64,000 bases of DNA. Origin: Agrococcus carbonis (lineage in GTDB: Bacteria; Actinomycetota; Actinomycetes; Actinomycetales; Microbacteriaceae). A program made the position numbers and the translations under genes. The DNA lies in the NCBI RefSeq assembly GCF_900104705.1, contig NZ_LT629734.1:434001-498000 (forward strand), written 5' to 3'. The notes under the pieces were generated by a model. The model ran no database searches. It worked only from the letters and a program-made list of their open reading frames with translations, and was not told the origin of the DNA. Positions 51,241-59,069 of this stretch are shown here, piece after piece. Position 1 is the stretch's first letter. Every line of letters begins with the position of its first letter.

Positions 51241-52334
51241 ATGGAGTTCGCAGCCTCCCCCGCTCGAGCCTCGGCATCGAGTGGGAGCTCGCCATCGTCG
51301 ATCCCGGCTCCGGCGAGATCGTGCCCCGCGCCAAGGAGCTGCTCGCGGCGATCGACGACCCGCGCTTCGACAAGGAGTTCCTCGCCGGGATGATCGAGCT
51401 CATCACCGGCGTCCACCGCACGACCGACGAGGCGGTCGACGAGCTGCGGCGGATGCGCGATGCGGCCGGGGCCGCCGCCGACCGGCTGGGCGTCGCCCTC
51501 GTCGGCACGGGCACGCATCCCACGAGCCGCTGGCGCGACCAGGAGCAGGCCGACGATCCGCGCTACCGCCGCGTGATCGACAAGGCCGGCGAGTGGGGCA
51601 GGCGACTCATCATCTTCGGCGTGCACAACCACGTCGGGGTGGAGGATCGCGCGAAGGTCGTGCCGCTCATGCGCACCATGCTCGACAAGCTGCCGTTCAT
51701 CCTCGCGCTGTCGGCGTCGAGCCCGTTCTGGCAGGGCCACGACACGGGCTTCGCCTCCCATCGCACGATGCTGTTCCAGCAGCTCCCCACGGGCGGCCTG
51801 CCGCCGATGCTCGTCGACTGGGCCGAGTACGAGCGCACGCTCGACGACATGCTGCGCGCCGGCGTCATCGACGAGCTCGGCGAGCTGCGCTGGGACGTGC
51901 GCCCGTCGCCGACGCTCGGCACGATCGAGGTGCGCATCGCCGACGGCGCGCCGTCGATCGACGACCTCGCGGCCGTGACCGCGCTCACCCACTGCCTCAT
52001 CGAGGAGGCGTCGCGCGCCCTCGACGCGGGTGCCCCGCGGCACTACCTGCCCTCGTGGCTCGTGCGCGAGAACAAGTGGCGCGCGGCGAGGGACGGGCTG
52101 GACGCGATGGCGATCATCGACGAGGACGGCACGCAGCAGCCCGTGCGCGAAGCGATCGCGCAGGGAGCCGAGCGCCTCGCGCCGATCGCTGCCGACCTGG
52201 GCGCGACCGACTCGCTCGCCGCCGTCCACCGCGTGCTCGAGCGCGGCGGATCGGCGTCGCTCCAGCGGGCCGCGTTCGCGCGCGGCGGCCACTCGGCCGT
52301 GCTGCGCGAGCTGATCGAGGCGATGCGGGCCTAG
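51241..52334 (+). CDS. YbdK-type glutamate-cysteine ligase 2 family, frameshifted near the start
   Basis: The body is a clear GCS2 ligase: IELITGVHRTTDEAVDEL, GTGTHPTSRWRDQ, IIFGVHNHVGVEDR and TLGTIEVRIADG. The real N-terminus is split. ATG at 51241 starts MEFAASP, then one base is missing in the run of five C at 51257-51261. The next frame continues PRSSLGIEWELAIVD, as expected for the family and including the active-site Glu. Without the indel the only in-frame start is GTG at 51321, which would lose that active-site block. The ATG has TACAGT 6 nt upstream, supporting it. The gene may be a real pseudogene or a sequencing error. The family makes gamma-glutamyl-type bonds; some members lack a known product. 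Confidence 0.82.
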
Positions 52335-53146
52335 CGGCCGTCGTTCTTCGCGTCGCGCCAGTCGAGGAACTCCTGCACGCGCTCGAGCGCGTACCCCTCG
52401 GCGGTGTCGTCGCCCGAGAGCGGGATCGTGAACAGGCGCGTGCCGATCGCGTGGAGCGCGTCGAGGCGCTCGAAGCCGACGCCGCCGACGCCATCGCGCA
52501 CGCTCGCGCCGTTCGAGATCTCGATCTCGCCGACGTCGCGGCCGAGGTCGTCGCACCGGGCGCGCAGCACGTCGAGCTTGTGCTGCAGCTGATCGGGCCC
52601 GACGAACGAGTGCCAGATGTCGGCGTGCTGCGCGACGAGCGGCAGCGTCTTCTGCTCGCCCTTCCCGCCGATGAGGATCGGCATCGGGCCCACGGGCGGC
52701 GGGTTGAGCTGCGCGAAGCGCTCGCGGATCCGCGGCAGCGCATCGGCGAGCGCGTTCAGCCGCTTCCCGACCGACCCGAAGTCGTAGCCGTACTCCTCGT
52801 AGTCGCGCTCGAACCATCCGCTGCCGATGCCGAAGACGAAGCGGCCGCCGGCGATGTGGTCGATCGTGCGCGCGACGTCGGCGAGCAGGTCGGGGTTGCG
52901 GTAGGAGTTGCAGAACACGAGCGAGCCGAGCTGGATGCGCTCGGTCGCCTGGGCCCATGCGGCGAGCTGCGCCGTGGCCTCGAAGTGCCACCCGTCGGGC
53001 TCGCCCGAGAGCGGGAAGAAGTGGTCCCAGCCGAAGACGGCATCCGCCCCCATCTCCTCCACGCGCCGCGCGGCGTCGATCGTGGTCTGCATGCTGGCGT
53101 GCTGCGGCGCGAGCTGCACGCCGATCCGGGTGGGGCGATCCGTCAT
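52331..53146 (-). CDS. LLM-class F420-dependent oxidoreductase
   Basis: 271 residues, a third luciferase-like barrel. Seen: RIGVQLAPQHASMQTTIDA, FGWDHFFPLSG, LVFCNSYRNPDLLADVARTIDH, and GGRFVFGIGSGWFERDYEEYG. The NPPPVGPMPILIGGKGEQKTL block points to the TIGR03854-type F420 group. Its stop codon lies on the palindrome CTAG that also ends the convergent YbdK gene. TAGGGT is 6 nt before the ATG (53153-53158, minus strand). The substrate is unknown. Confidence 0.87.
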   Translation of the reverse strand: MTDRPTRIGVQLAPQHASMQTTIDAARRVEEMGADAVFGWDHFFPLSGEPDGWHFEATAQLAAWAQATERIQLGSLVFCNSYRNPDLLADVARTIDHIAGGRFVFGIGSGWFERDYEEYGYDFGSVGKRLNALADALPRIRERFAQLNPPPVGPMPILIGGKGEQKTLPLVAQHADIWHSFVGPDQLQHKLDVLRARCDDLGRDVGEIEISNGASVRDGVGGVGFERLDALHAIGTRLFTIPLSGDDTAEGYALERVQEFLDWRDAKNDGR

Positions 53147-53199
53147 GCCTCGACCCTAGGCGCTCGACGCTGTGGGCGGGCGGTCCTACGCTGGGGCGC

Positions 53200-54303
53200 G
53201 TGGACGAGAGAGCTCCCATCGCCGAGCGCGCCCAGGCGCCCGAGACCCTGCCCGAGATCACCGCGGGCGACCTGCGCTGGCGCCCCGCGACCGTCGACGA
53301 TGCGCCGCAGCTGACGGTGCTCACGAACACGATGGCCGAGGCCGACGGCGCGCCCTTCCGCGAGACCGAGGAGGAGACGCGGGAGGAGCTCGGTGCCGAG
53401 TGGCGCGACCTCGAGCACGACTCGCTGCTCGGCTTCGAGGCCGACGGCCGCCTCGTCGCGAGCGCGCTCGTCGCGACCTTCCCGGGCGACACGAGCACGG
53501 TGCGCGCCTTCGCGTTCGGCGGCGTGCACCCCGATCGGCGCGGCGAGGGCATCGGGCGCGAGGTGCTCGCGTGGCAGCTCGCGCGCGCACGCCAGATCCT
53601 CGCAGCCTCCGGCAAGGAGCTGCCCGGCCGCATCGGCGCCTACGCCGAGGACGACGACCCGGTCTCGAAGCATCGCCTGTTCCTGCACGCGGGGCTCGAG
53701 CCGCGCCGCTACTACTCCGACCTCAAGCGGCCGCTCACGGGCGACGCCCCGCCCATCCCCGAGGTCGAGCTCGCGCCGCCGCTGCGCCTCGTGCCGTTCT
53801 CGCCCGAGGTCGACGAGGCGACGCGGCTCGCCCACAACGACGCCTTCCGCGACCACTGGGGCAGCGAGCCGCAGACGGCCGAGCAGTGGACGAACGGCCG
53901 CAGCGAGTTCGCGCCCGAGTGGTCGTTCGTCGTCGTCGACGACGAGCCCGACGTCGATGCGCTCGTCGCCGCCCCGTCGACGGATGCGGGCACGCGCGCC
54001 GCGCTCGAGGCGGGCGCGCCGCTCGTGGTCGCGTACGCGCTCAACAGTCGGTACGAGGCCGACTTCCCCGTGCGCGGCTACTCGTTCGGCTACACGGGGG
54101 TGCTCGGCACCCGCCGGGCCTACCGCGGCAGGAAGGCCGCGCTCGCGGCGCTCGCGGCGAGCATGCGTGCATTCGCCGACGCCGGCATGGAGGCGGCGGT
54201 GCTCGACGTCGACACCGAGAACCCCTCCGGCGCGCACGGCCTCTACGCGAGCCTCGGCTACGTCAAGGAGCACGGCTCGACGATGTACTCGATCGAGCTG
54301 TAG
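53200..54303 (+). CDS. GNAT acetyltransferase with two GNAT domains
   Basis: 367 residues. The first domain has LRWRPATVDDAPQLTVL, GVHPDRRGEGIGREVL (acetyl-CoA loop with RRGEGIG) and DPVSKHRLF. The second ends with AYRGRKAALAALAASM (a degenerate pyrophosphate loop), VLDVDTENPSGAHGLYASLGY. This tandem layout resembles MshD, the mycothiol synthase, and related proteins; the true acceptor is not evident. The GTG start is 7 nt behind TACGCT (53187-53192). It is followed by repeat unit E, then a convergent gene. Confidence 0.85.
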   Translation: MDERAPIAERAQAPETLPEITAGDLRWRPATVDDAPQLTVLTNTMAEADGAPFRETEEETREELGAEWRDLEHDSLLGFEADGRLVASALVATFPGDTSTVRAFAFGGVHPDRRGEGIGREVLAWQLARARQILAASGKELPGRIGAYAEDDDPVSKHRLFLHAGLEPRRYYSDLKRPLTGDAPPIPEVELAPPLRLVPFSPEVDEATRLAHNDAFRDHWGSEPQTAEQWTNGRSEFAPEWSFVVVDDEPDVDALVAAPSTDAGTRAALEAGAPLVVAYALNSRYEADFPVRGYSFGYTGVLGTRRAYRGRKAALAALAASMRAFADAGMEAAVLDVDTENPSGAHGLYASLGYVKEHGSTMYSIEL

Positions 54304-54317
54304 TCGCCGGCTCCGCT

Positions 54318-54360
54318 GGTCGAGGAGCGCGCGGGCGCAGCCCGCACGCGTCACGAGACC
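54318..54360. repeat. Single hairpin repeat unit (locus E)
   Basis: One unit, 43 bp, GGTCGAGGAGCGCG...GCGTCACGAGACC, with inner stem GCGGGC-GCA-GCCCGC. It lies between the convergent GNAT and NAD(P)-binding genes. Confidence 0.85.
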
Positions 54361-54363
54361 CGT

Positions 54364-55020
54364 TCACGCGAGCGCGTCGAGCACCTCCCCCACCGGCGTC
54401 GCCCCCGCGTTGCAGCGGATGGTCACGCCGCGCAGCGTCGGCCGCGCGACGACCTCGGCGATGAGCCGCGCCACCGTCGCGCGCGGGATCTCGCCCGACG
54501 AGAGCGAGCCGGCGGGCTCGTCGACCTCGATGCCGCCCTCGTCGGCGTCGGTGAGCGTCGACGGCGCGAGGATGACCCAGTCGGTGCCCGAGTCGCGGAT
54601 CGCCTCGTCGACGAGCGACTTCGCCTCGGCGTACGCGTGGAACGGGTGGTCGGCGGGCACGCCGTGGTCGCGGCTCGAGCCGAAGTAGGAGACCATCACG
54701 AGCCGCGCACCCGAGCGCGCCACCGCATCCACGACCCGCATCGCCGCGTCGTGGTCGACCGCGCGGGTGCGCGCCGGGTCGCCGCCGCCCGCACCCGCCG
54801 ACCAAACGACGACGTCGTAGCCGGTGAGCAGCTCGTCGACGCCGGCCTGGTCGAGCCGCTCGAGGTCGGTCACGACGGGCTCGGCGCCGGTGTCGGCGAC
54901 GTCGGCGCGGTGCTCGGGATTGCGGATCGCGCCGTGCACCGTGTGCTGCTGCTGGGCGAGGATGCGCTGCGCGAGGAGCGCGATGCGGCCGTGGGCGCCG
55001 AGGACGAGGATGCGTGCCAT
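54364..55020 (-). CDS. NAD(P)-binding atypical SDR protein
   Basis: 218 residues. The Rossmann N-terminus ILVLGAHGRIALLAQRIL has the GxxGxxG-like glycine pattern. It is followed by VVVWSAGAGGGDP, VMVSYFGSS and YAEAKSLVDEAI with a YxxxK-like pair, then LAPSTLTDADEGG. It fits the NAD(P)H-binding/YwnB-like group of oxidoreductases. The ATG lies 6 nt behind TACGGT (55027-55032, minus strand). It is next to ffh, but the short gap and own promoter suggest separate control. Confidence 0.82.
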   Translation of the reverse strand: MARILVLGAHGRIALLAQRILAQQQHTVHGAIRNPEHRADVADTGAEPVVTDLERLDQAGVDELLTGYDVVVWSAGAGGGDPARTRAVDHDAAMRVVDAVARSGARLVMVSYFGSSRDHGVPADHPFHAYAEAKSLVDEAIRDSGTDWVILAPSTLTDADEGGIEVDEPAGSLSSGEIPRATVARLIAEVVARPTLRGVTIRCNAGATPVGEVLDALA

Positions 55021-55067
55021 GCGCCCACCGTACGCGCCGCCCCTGCGAGCGGCCCGGCCGGAGCGGG

Positions 55068-56612
55068 TCAGCGGTTGCCGAGCATGCGCTGGAGCGTCTC
55101 CTGGTCGGCGTTCGAGAGCTCGCCGAACGCCCCCTCGGCCTTGGGCTTGCCGAACGCGCTGCCCTGCGGCGCCGCCGGCTGCGCCGGCTCGGCCGAGCGC
55201 TTCGCGGGGTTGCCCGAGCGGCGCTGCTGCTTCGCGGGCTTGCCGGCCGCCTTCTTCGGCTGCCGCATGCCCGGCATCGGGCCCATGCCCGGCATCTGCG
55301 GCACGCCGCCCTTCGCGACGGTCTTCATCATCTTCGCCGCCTGCTCGAACCGCGCCATGAGCTGGTTGACCTCGGTCACCGTGACGCCCGCGCCGCGCGC
55401 GATGCGCAGCCGGCGGGAGCCGTTGAGGATCCGCGACTGCTTGCGCTCCTGCGGCGTCATCGACTGGATGATCGCCTCGGTGCGGACGAGCTCGCGCTCG
55501 TCGAACGAGTCGATCGCCTCGCGCATGCCCTTCGCGCCCGGCAGCATGCCGAGCATCTGCTTGAAGTTGCCGGCCTTCCGCAGCTGCTGCATCTGCTTCA
55601 GGAAGTCCTCGAGCGTGAAGCCGTCGGTGGCGATCGACTCGGCGAGGCGGTGCGCCTCCTCCTCGTCGAAGGCCTTCTGCGCCTGCTCGATGAGCGTCAG
55701 GATGTCGCCGAGGTCGAGGATGCGGCTCGCCATGCGGTCGGGGTGGAACGGCTCGAAGTCGTCGAGCGTCTCGCCCGTCGAGGCGTACATGATCGGCTTG
55801 CCGGTCACTCCGCGGATCGAGAGCGCGGCGCCGCCTCGCGCGTCGCCGTCGAGCTTCGTCAGCACGACGCCCGTGAAGTCGACGCCCTCCTGGAACGCCT
55901 TCGCGGTCGCCACGGCATCCTGGCCGATCATCGCGTCGATGACGAACAGCACCTCGTCGGGCTGCACGGCCTTCCGGATGTCGGCGGCCTGGCGCATCAT
56001 GTCGGCGTCGACACCGAGGCGGCCCGCGGTGTCGACGATGACGATGTCGTGCTGCTTGCGCGTCGCCTCGGCGACGCCCTCGCGCGCGACCCGCACGGGG
56101 TCGCCGACGCCGTTGCCGGGCTCGGGCGCGAAGACGGGCACGCCGGCCTGGCCGCCCACGACCTGCAGCTGGGTGACGGCGTTGGGGCGCTGGAGGTCGC
56201 TCGCGACGAGCAGCGGCGTGTGGCCCTGGCCGCGCAGGTGCTTCGCGAGCTTGCCCGCGAGCGTCGTCTTGCCCGCGCCCTGGAGGCCGGCGAGCATGAT
56301 GACGGTCGGCGGCTGCTTCGCGAGCTGCAGCTGGCGGCTCTCGCCGCCGAGGATGCCCACGAGCTCGTCGTTGACGATCTTGACGACCTGCTGCGCCGGG
56401 TTGAGCGCCTCCGACACCTCGGCGCCGAGCGCACGCTCGCGCACCGCCGCGGTGAACGACTTCACGACGTCGAGCGCGACGTCGGCGTCGAGCAGGGCGC
56501 GCCGGATCTCCCGCACCGTCCCGTCGACGTCCGACGCGGAGAGCTTGCCCTTCGTGCGGAGCTTGGCGAGGGTCTCGGTGAGGCGAGTGGAGAGGGAACC
56601 GAACGCAGCCAT
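55068..56612 (-). CDS. ffh: Signal recognition particle GTPase Ffh
   Basis: 514 residues. It binds signal peptides at the ribosome and docks with FtsY. The N domain (FGSLSTRLTETLAKLRTKGKLSASDVD in two parts) precedes the G domain with GLQGAGKTTLAGKLA (near residue 110), IVDTAGRLGVDAD and TKLDGDARGGAAL. The Met-rich M domain has FLKQMQQLRKAGNFKQM, RRLRIARGAGVTVTEVN and ends in a Pro/Lys/Ala-rich tail. TAGACT (56623-56628, minus strand) sits 10 nt before the ATG. Confidence 0.97.
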   Translation of the reverse strand: MAAFGSLSTRLTETLAKLRTKGKLSASDVDGTVREIRRALLDADVALDVVKSFTAAVRERALGAEVSEALNPAQQVVKIVNDELVGILGGESRQLQLAKQPPTVIMLAGLQGAGKTTLAGKLAKHLRGQGHTPLLVASDLQRPNAVTQLQVVGGQAGVPVFAPEPGNGVGDPVRVAREGVAEATRKQHDIVIVDTAGRLGVDADMMRQAADIRKAVQPDEVLFVIDAMIGQDAVATAKAFQEGVDFTGVVLTKLDGDARGGAALSIRGVTGKPIMYASTGETLDDFEPFHPDRMASRILDLGDILTLIEQAQKAFDEEEAHRLAESIATDGFTLEDFLKQMQQLRKAGNFKQMLGMLPGAKGMREAIDSFDERELVRTEAIIQSMTPQERKQSRILNGSRRLRIARGAGVTVTEVNQLMARFEQAAKMMKTVAKGGVPQMPGMGPMPGMRQPKKAAGKPAKQQRRSGNPAKRSAEPAQPAAPQGSAFGKPKAEGAFGELSNADQETLQRMLGNR

Positions 56613-56675
56613 GGTGCCCGCCAGTCTACCGTCGCACCTGGCATGCTGGAGGCGTCGACGCAGAGGGGGTCCAGC

Positions 56676-57839
56676 ATGCGCCTACGCGGCATGCCGCCGA
56701 CGCACGCCCGATCGCTGTGGCGCAGCGTGCGCGCCCACGGCTTCACGATCACGGCGCTCGCGCGCCACGCCGCGCGCATCCACGGCGACCGGCTCGGCCT
56801 CGTGGTCGACGGCTGGAGCAGCACGTTCCGGCAGCTCTGGCGCTCGGCCGAGGGCGTCGCCGCCGTGCTCTACCTCGGGCCGCTCGAGCGCCGGCCGCGC
56901 CCCGTCGTCCTCGCGTGCCGCGGGCCGGCGATGCAGGTCGCGCTCCTCGCCGCCGCCCGGCTCGGCCTCGACGTCATGCCCGTGAGCCCCCGCTCGCTCG
57001 ACGACTACGCGCGCGCCGTGCCGCGCGACGCGCTGCTCATCCACGACGGCGACGCGCCCGACTGGCACCCCGGCCCGGCCGTGAGCGCCGAGCAGGTCAT
57101 GGAGTGGAGCTCGAGCGACGGCTCGGGCCTCGCGCGCACGCGGCACCGCGCACGCATCGTGCTGCCGTCGGAGACCGCGGCGGGCACGATCACGCGGCAC
57201 GTGCAGGGCGCGATGGGCCTGCAGGGCCTGCGGCAGCTCGCGGGCCTGCACGACCGGCTGGGGCTCGAGGGCACGGATGTCGTGCTCGTGTGCGCTCCCC
57301 CGCACCGCGGGCAGGGGCTGCAGATGCTCGGCATGGCGCTGCTCACCGGGGCGACGCTCGTGAGCGCCGCGCACACGTCGCCCGCCGACCGCATCCGCAT
57401 CATCCGCGACCGCTTCGTCTCGGTGCTCTCGGCCTCGCCGCGGCAGCTGCAGGGCATCCTCGACGAGCTCGACCGCTCGGGCGAGGAGCCGCCGCGGCTG
57501 CGCCGCATCATGGTCGCCGGCGAGGACATCGGCGCCGATCTCGTGCGGCGCCTCCACGCGACGTGGGGCCCGATCGTGCTCGCCGCCTACGGCACCGTGC
57601 AGACCGGCACCGTCGCCGTCGCGACGCCCGAGGTGCTCTCTGCGCACCCCGACACGGCTGGCCGCCGGCTGCCGGGCAGCGACTTCGGCATCGTCGGCCA
57701 CTCGGGCCGCGGCGACGCGCACGGGCTCCTGTGGGTGCGCGGCGCGCACGCGACCGTCATCACCGAGGATCAGGCGCGCATCGACGACGGCCGGCTGACG
57801 ATCGTGGGGACGCTCTCGCGGCCGGACACGGCGGACTAG
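56676..57839 (+). CDS. Degenerate AMP-binding (acyl-CoA synthetase-like) protein
   Basis: 387 residues, about 120-150 shorter than ANL enzymes. The adenylate-forming N-domain pattern is visible: ITALARHAARIHGDRLGLVVDG, PRPVVLACRGPAMQVALLAAARLGLDVMPVSPRS in pieces, VVLVCAPPHRGQGLQMLGM, and ending GRLTIVGTLSRPD. The usual phosphate loop (TSGTTGxPK) is replaced by LPSETAAGTITR. The YGxTE motif is AAYGTVQTG, and the C-terminal lid with its Lys is absent. Catalysis is therefore doubtful. AGAGGGGG precedes the ATG; an in-frame ATG at 56643 is an alternative. It is divergent from ffh. Confidence 0.75.
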   Translation: MRLRGMPPTHARSLWRSVRAHGFTITALARHAARIHGDRLGLVVDGWSSTFRQLWRSAEGVAAVLYLGPLERRPRPVVLACRGPAMQVALLAAARLGLDVMPVSPRSLDDYARAVPRDALLIHDGDAPDWHPGPAVSAEQVMEWSSSDGSGLARTRHRARIVLPSETAAGTITRHVQGAMGLQGLRQLAGLHDRLGLEGTDVVLVCAPPHRGQGLQMLGMALLTGATLVSAAHTSPADRIRIIRDRFVSVLSASPRQLQGILDELDRSGEEPPRLRRIMVAGEDIGADLVRRLHATWGPIVLAAYGTVQTGTVAVATPEVLSAHPDTAGRRLPGSDFGIVGHSGRGDAHGLLWVRGAHATVITEDQARIDDGRLTIVGTLSRPDTAD

Positions 57840-57846
57840 CAGCTCC

Positions 57847-58019
57847 GGTCTCGTGACGCGTGCGCCTGCGGCGCGCGCTCCTCGACCTGCGAGGTGGTGA
57901 CGCGTGCGCCTGCGGCGCGCGCTCCTCGACCTGCGAGGTGGTGACGCGTGCGCCTGCGGCGCGCGCTCCTCGACCTGCGAGGTGGTGACGCGTGCGCCTG
58001 CGGCGCGCCCTCGTCGACC
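57847..58019. repeat. Four tandem hairpin repeats, 44-bp period (locus D)
   Basis: Units end at 57887, 57931, 57975 and 58019. The first begins GGTCTCGTGACGCG and later ones GGTGGTGACGCG, all with inner stem GCGCC-TGC-GGCGC and end GCTCCTCGACC (the last reads CCCTCGTCGACC). Near-perfect identity suggests a recent local duplication. It lies between the convergent AMP-binding-like gene and ftsY. Confidence 0.9.
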
Positions 58020-58030
58020 GACGGAGCCGA

Positions 58031-58900
58031 TCAGCCGACGAGCTGCTCGACGAACACGTGCGGGGTGAAGCCCGTCAGGTCGTCGATGCCCTCGCCCTGG
58101 CCGATGAGCTTGATCGGGATGCCCGTGCGCTCCTGCACCGCGAGGATGAAGCCGCCCTTCGCGCTGCCGTCGAGCTTCGTGACGACGAGGCCGGTGATGC
58201 CGGCGTGCTCGATGAAGGCCATCGCCTGGTTGACGCCGTTCTGGCCGGTCGTCGCGTCGAGCACGAGCAGCACCTCCGAGATCGGCGCCTGCTTCTCGAT
58301 GACGCGCTTGATCTTGCCGAGCTCGTCCATGAGGCCGCCCTTGGTGTGGAGGCGGCCCGCGGTATCGATGATGCACATCGTGTGGTCGTGGGCCTTCGCG
58401 GCCTCGACGGTCTGGAAGGCGACGGATGCGGGGTCCTGGCCCTCGCGCTCCGGGCGCACGATCGCGCTCCCCGCGCGCTGCGCCCACGTCGCGAGCTGCT
58501 CGACCGCGGCGGCGCGGAACGTGTCGGCGGCGCCGACGACGACCGACTGGCCGTTCGCGACGAGGAAGCGCGCGAGCTTGCCGATCGTCGTGGTCTTCCC
58601 GACGCCGTTGACGCCGACGACGAGGATGACCGCGGGCCGCTCCTGGAGCGACAGTGTGGGGTCGTACTCGGCGAAGCGCTCCTCGAGCCGCTCCCGCAGC
58701 ATCCGCTTGAGGTCCTTGGGGTCGTCGACCATGAGCCGGTCGACGTCGGCGCGGAGCGCCTCGATGAGCTGCTCGGTGATGTCGGGGCCGAAGTCGGCCA
58801 TGATGAGCGCGGTCTCGAGGTCGTCCCACGTCTCCTCGGTGATCGTCTCGCGCTGGAACATGCCCCTGAGCGCGCCGGAGAGGGACCACTTCGCTGCCAT
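58031..58900 (-). CDS. ftsY: SRP receptor FtsY
   Basis: 289 residues; only the NG domain, without the long acidic N-terminal A domain, as in many actinobacteria. Seen: GVNGVGKTTTIGKLARFL, VVGAADTFRAAAVEQL, IIDTAGRLHTKGGLMDEL, TKLDGSAKGG and the closing GVGE-like GQGEGIDDLTGF. The ATG is 6 nt behind TAGCAT (58907-58912, minus strand). It is divergent from the Mn-riboswitch-led TerC gene. Confidence 0.96.
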   Translation of the reverse strand: MAAKWSLSGALRGMFQRETITEETWDDLETALIMADFGPDITEQLIEALRADVDRLMVDDPKDLKRMLRERLEERFAEYDPTLSLQERPAVILVVGVNGVGKTTTIGKLARFLVANGQSVVVGAADTFRAAAVEQLATWAQRAGSAIVRPEREGQDPASVAFQTVEAAKAHDHTMCIIDTAGRLHTKGGLMDELGKIKRVIEKQAPISEVLLVLDATTGQNGVNQAMAFIEHAGITGLVVTKLDGSAKGGFILAVQERTGIPIKLIGQGEGIDDLTGFTPHVFVEQLVG

Positions 58901-58939
58901 GGCTCCATGCTAGGTGGCCCTGGCGCTAGACTCGTGCCC

Positions 58940-59038
58940 TGGCGAAGGGGAGTATCCCGTCACGCCGCGATCGTCATCACGGAGCCCCGGGGCTCCCGGT
59001 CGCGGAGGCGCTTCGAGCGCGGGAGAGACGTTCGCGCC
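58940..59038 (+). ncRNA. yybP-ykoY (Mn2+) riboswitch upstream of TerC
   Basis: The leader has the two conserved Mn-binding loops of this class: AAGGGGAGTA (58945-58953) and GAGAGAC (59023-59029). The conserved CGTCATCACGG stretch lies between them (58972-58982). P1 forms from GGCGAA (58941-58946) with TTCGCGCC (59031-59038, one bulge). TAGACT at 58926-58931 lies about 10 nt upstream and fits as a -10. Family known: Mn2+ binding turns on exporters such as MntP and TerC types. High Mn2+ should raise expression. Confidence 0.85.
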
Positions 59039-59069
59039 GATTCCCCTACCCTCACGAGAGGCACTGCCC

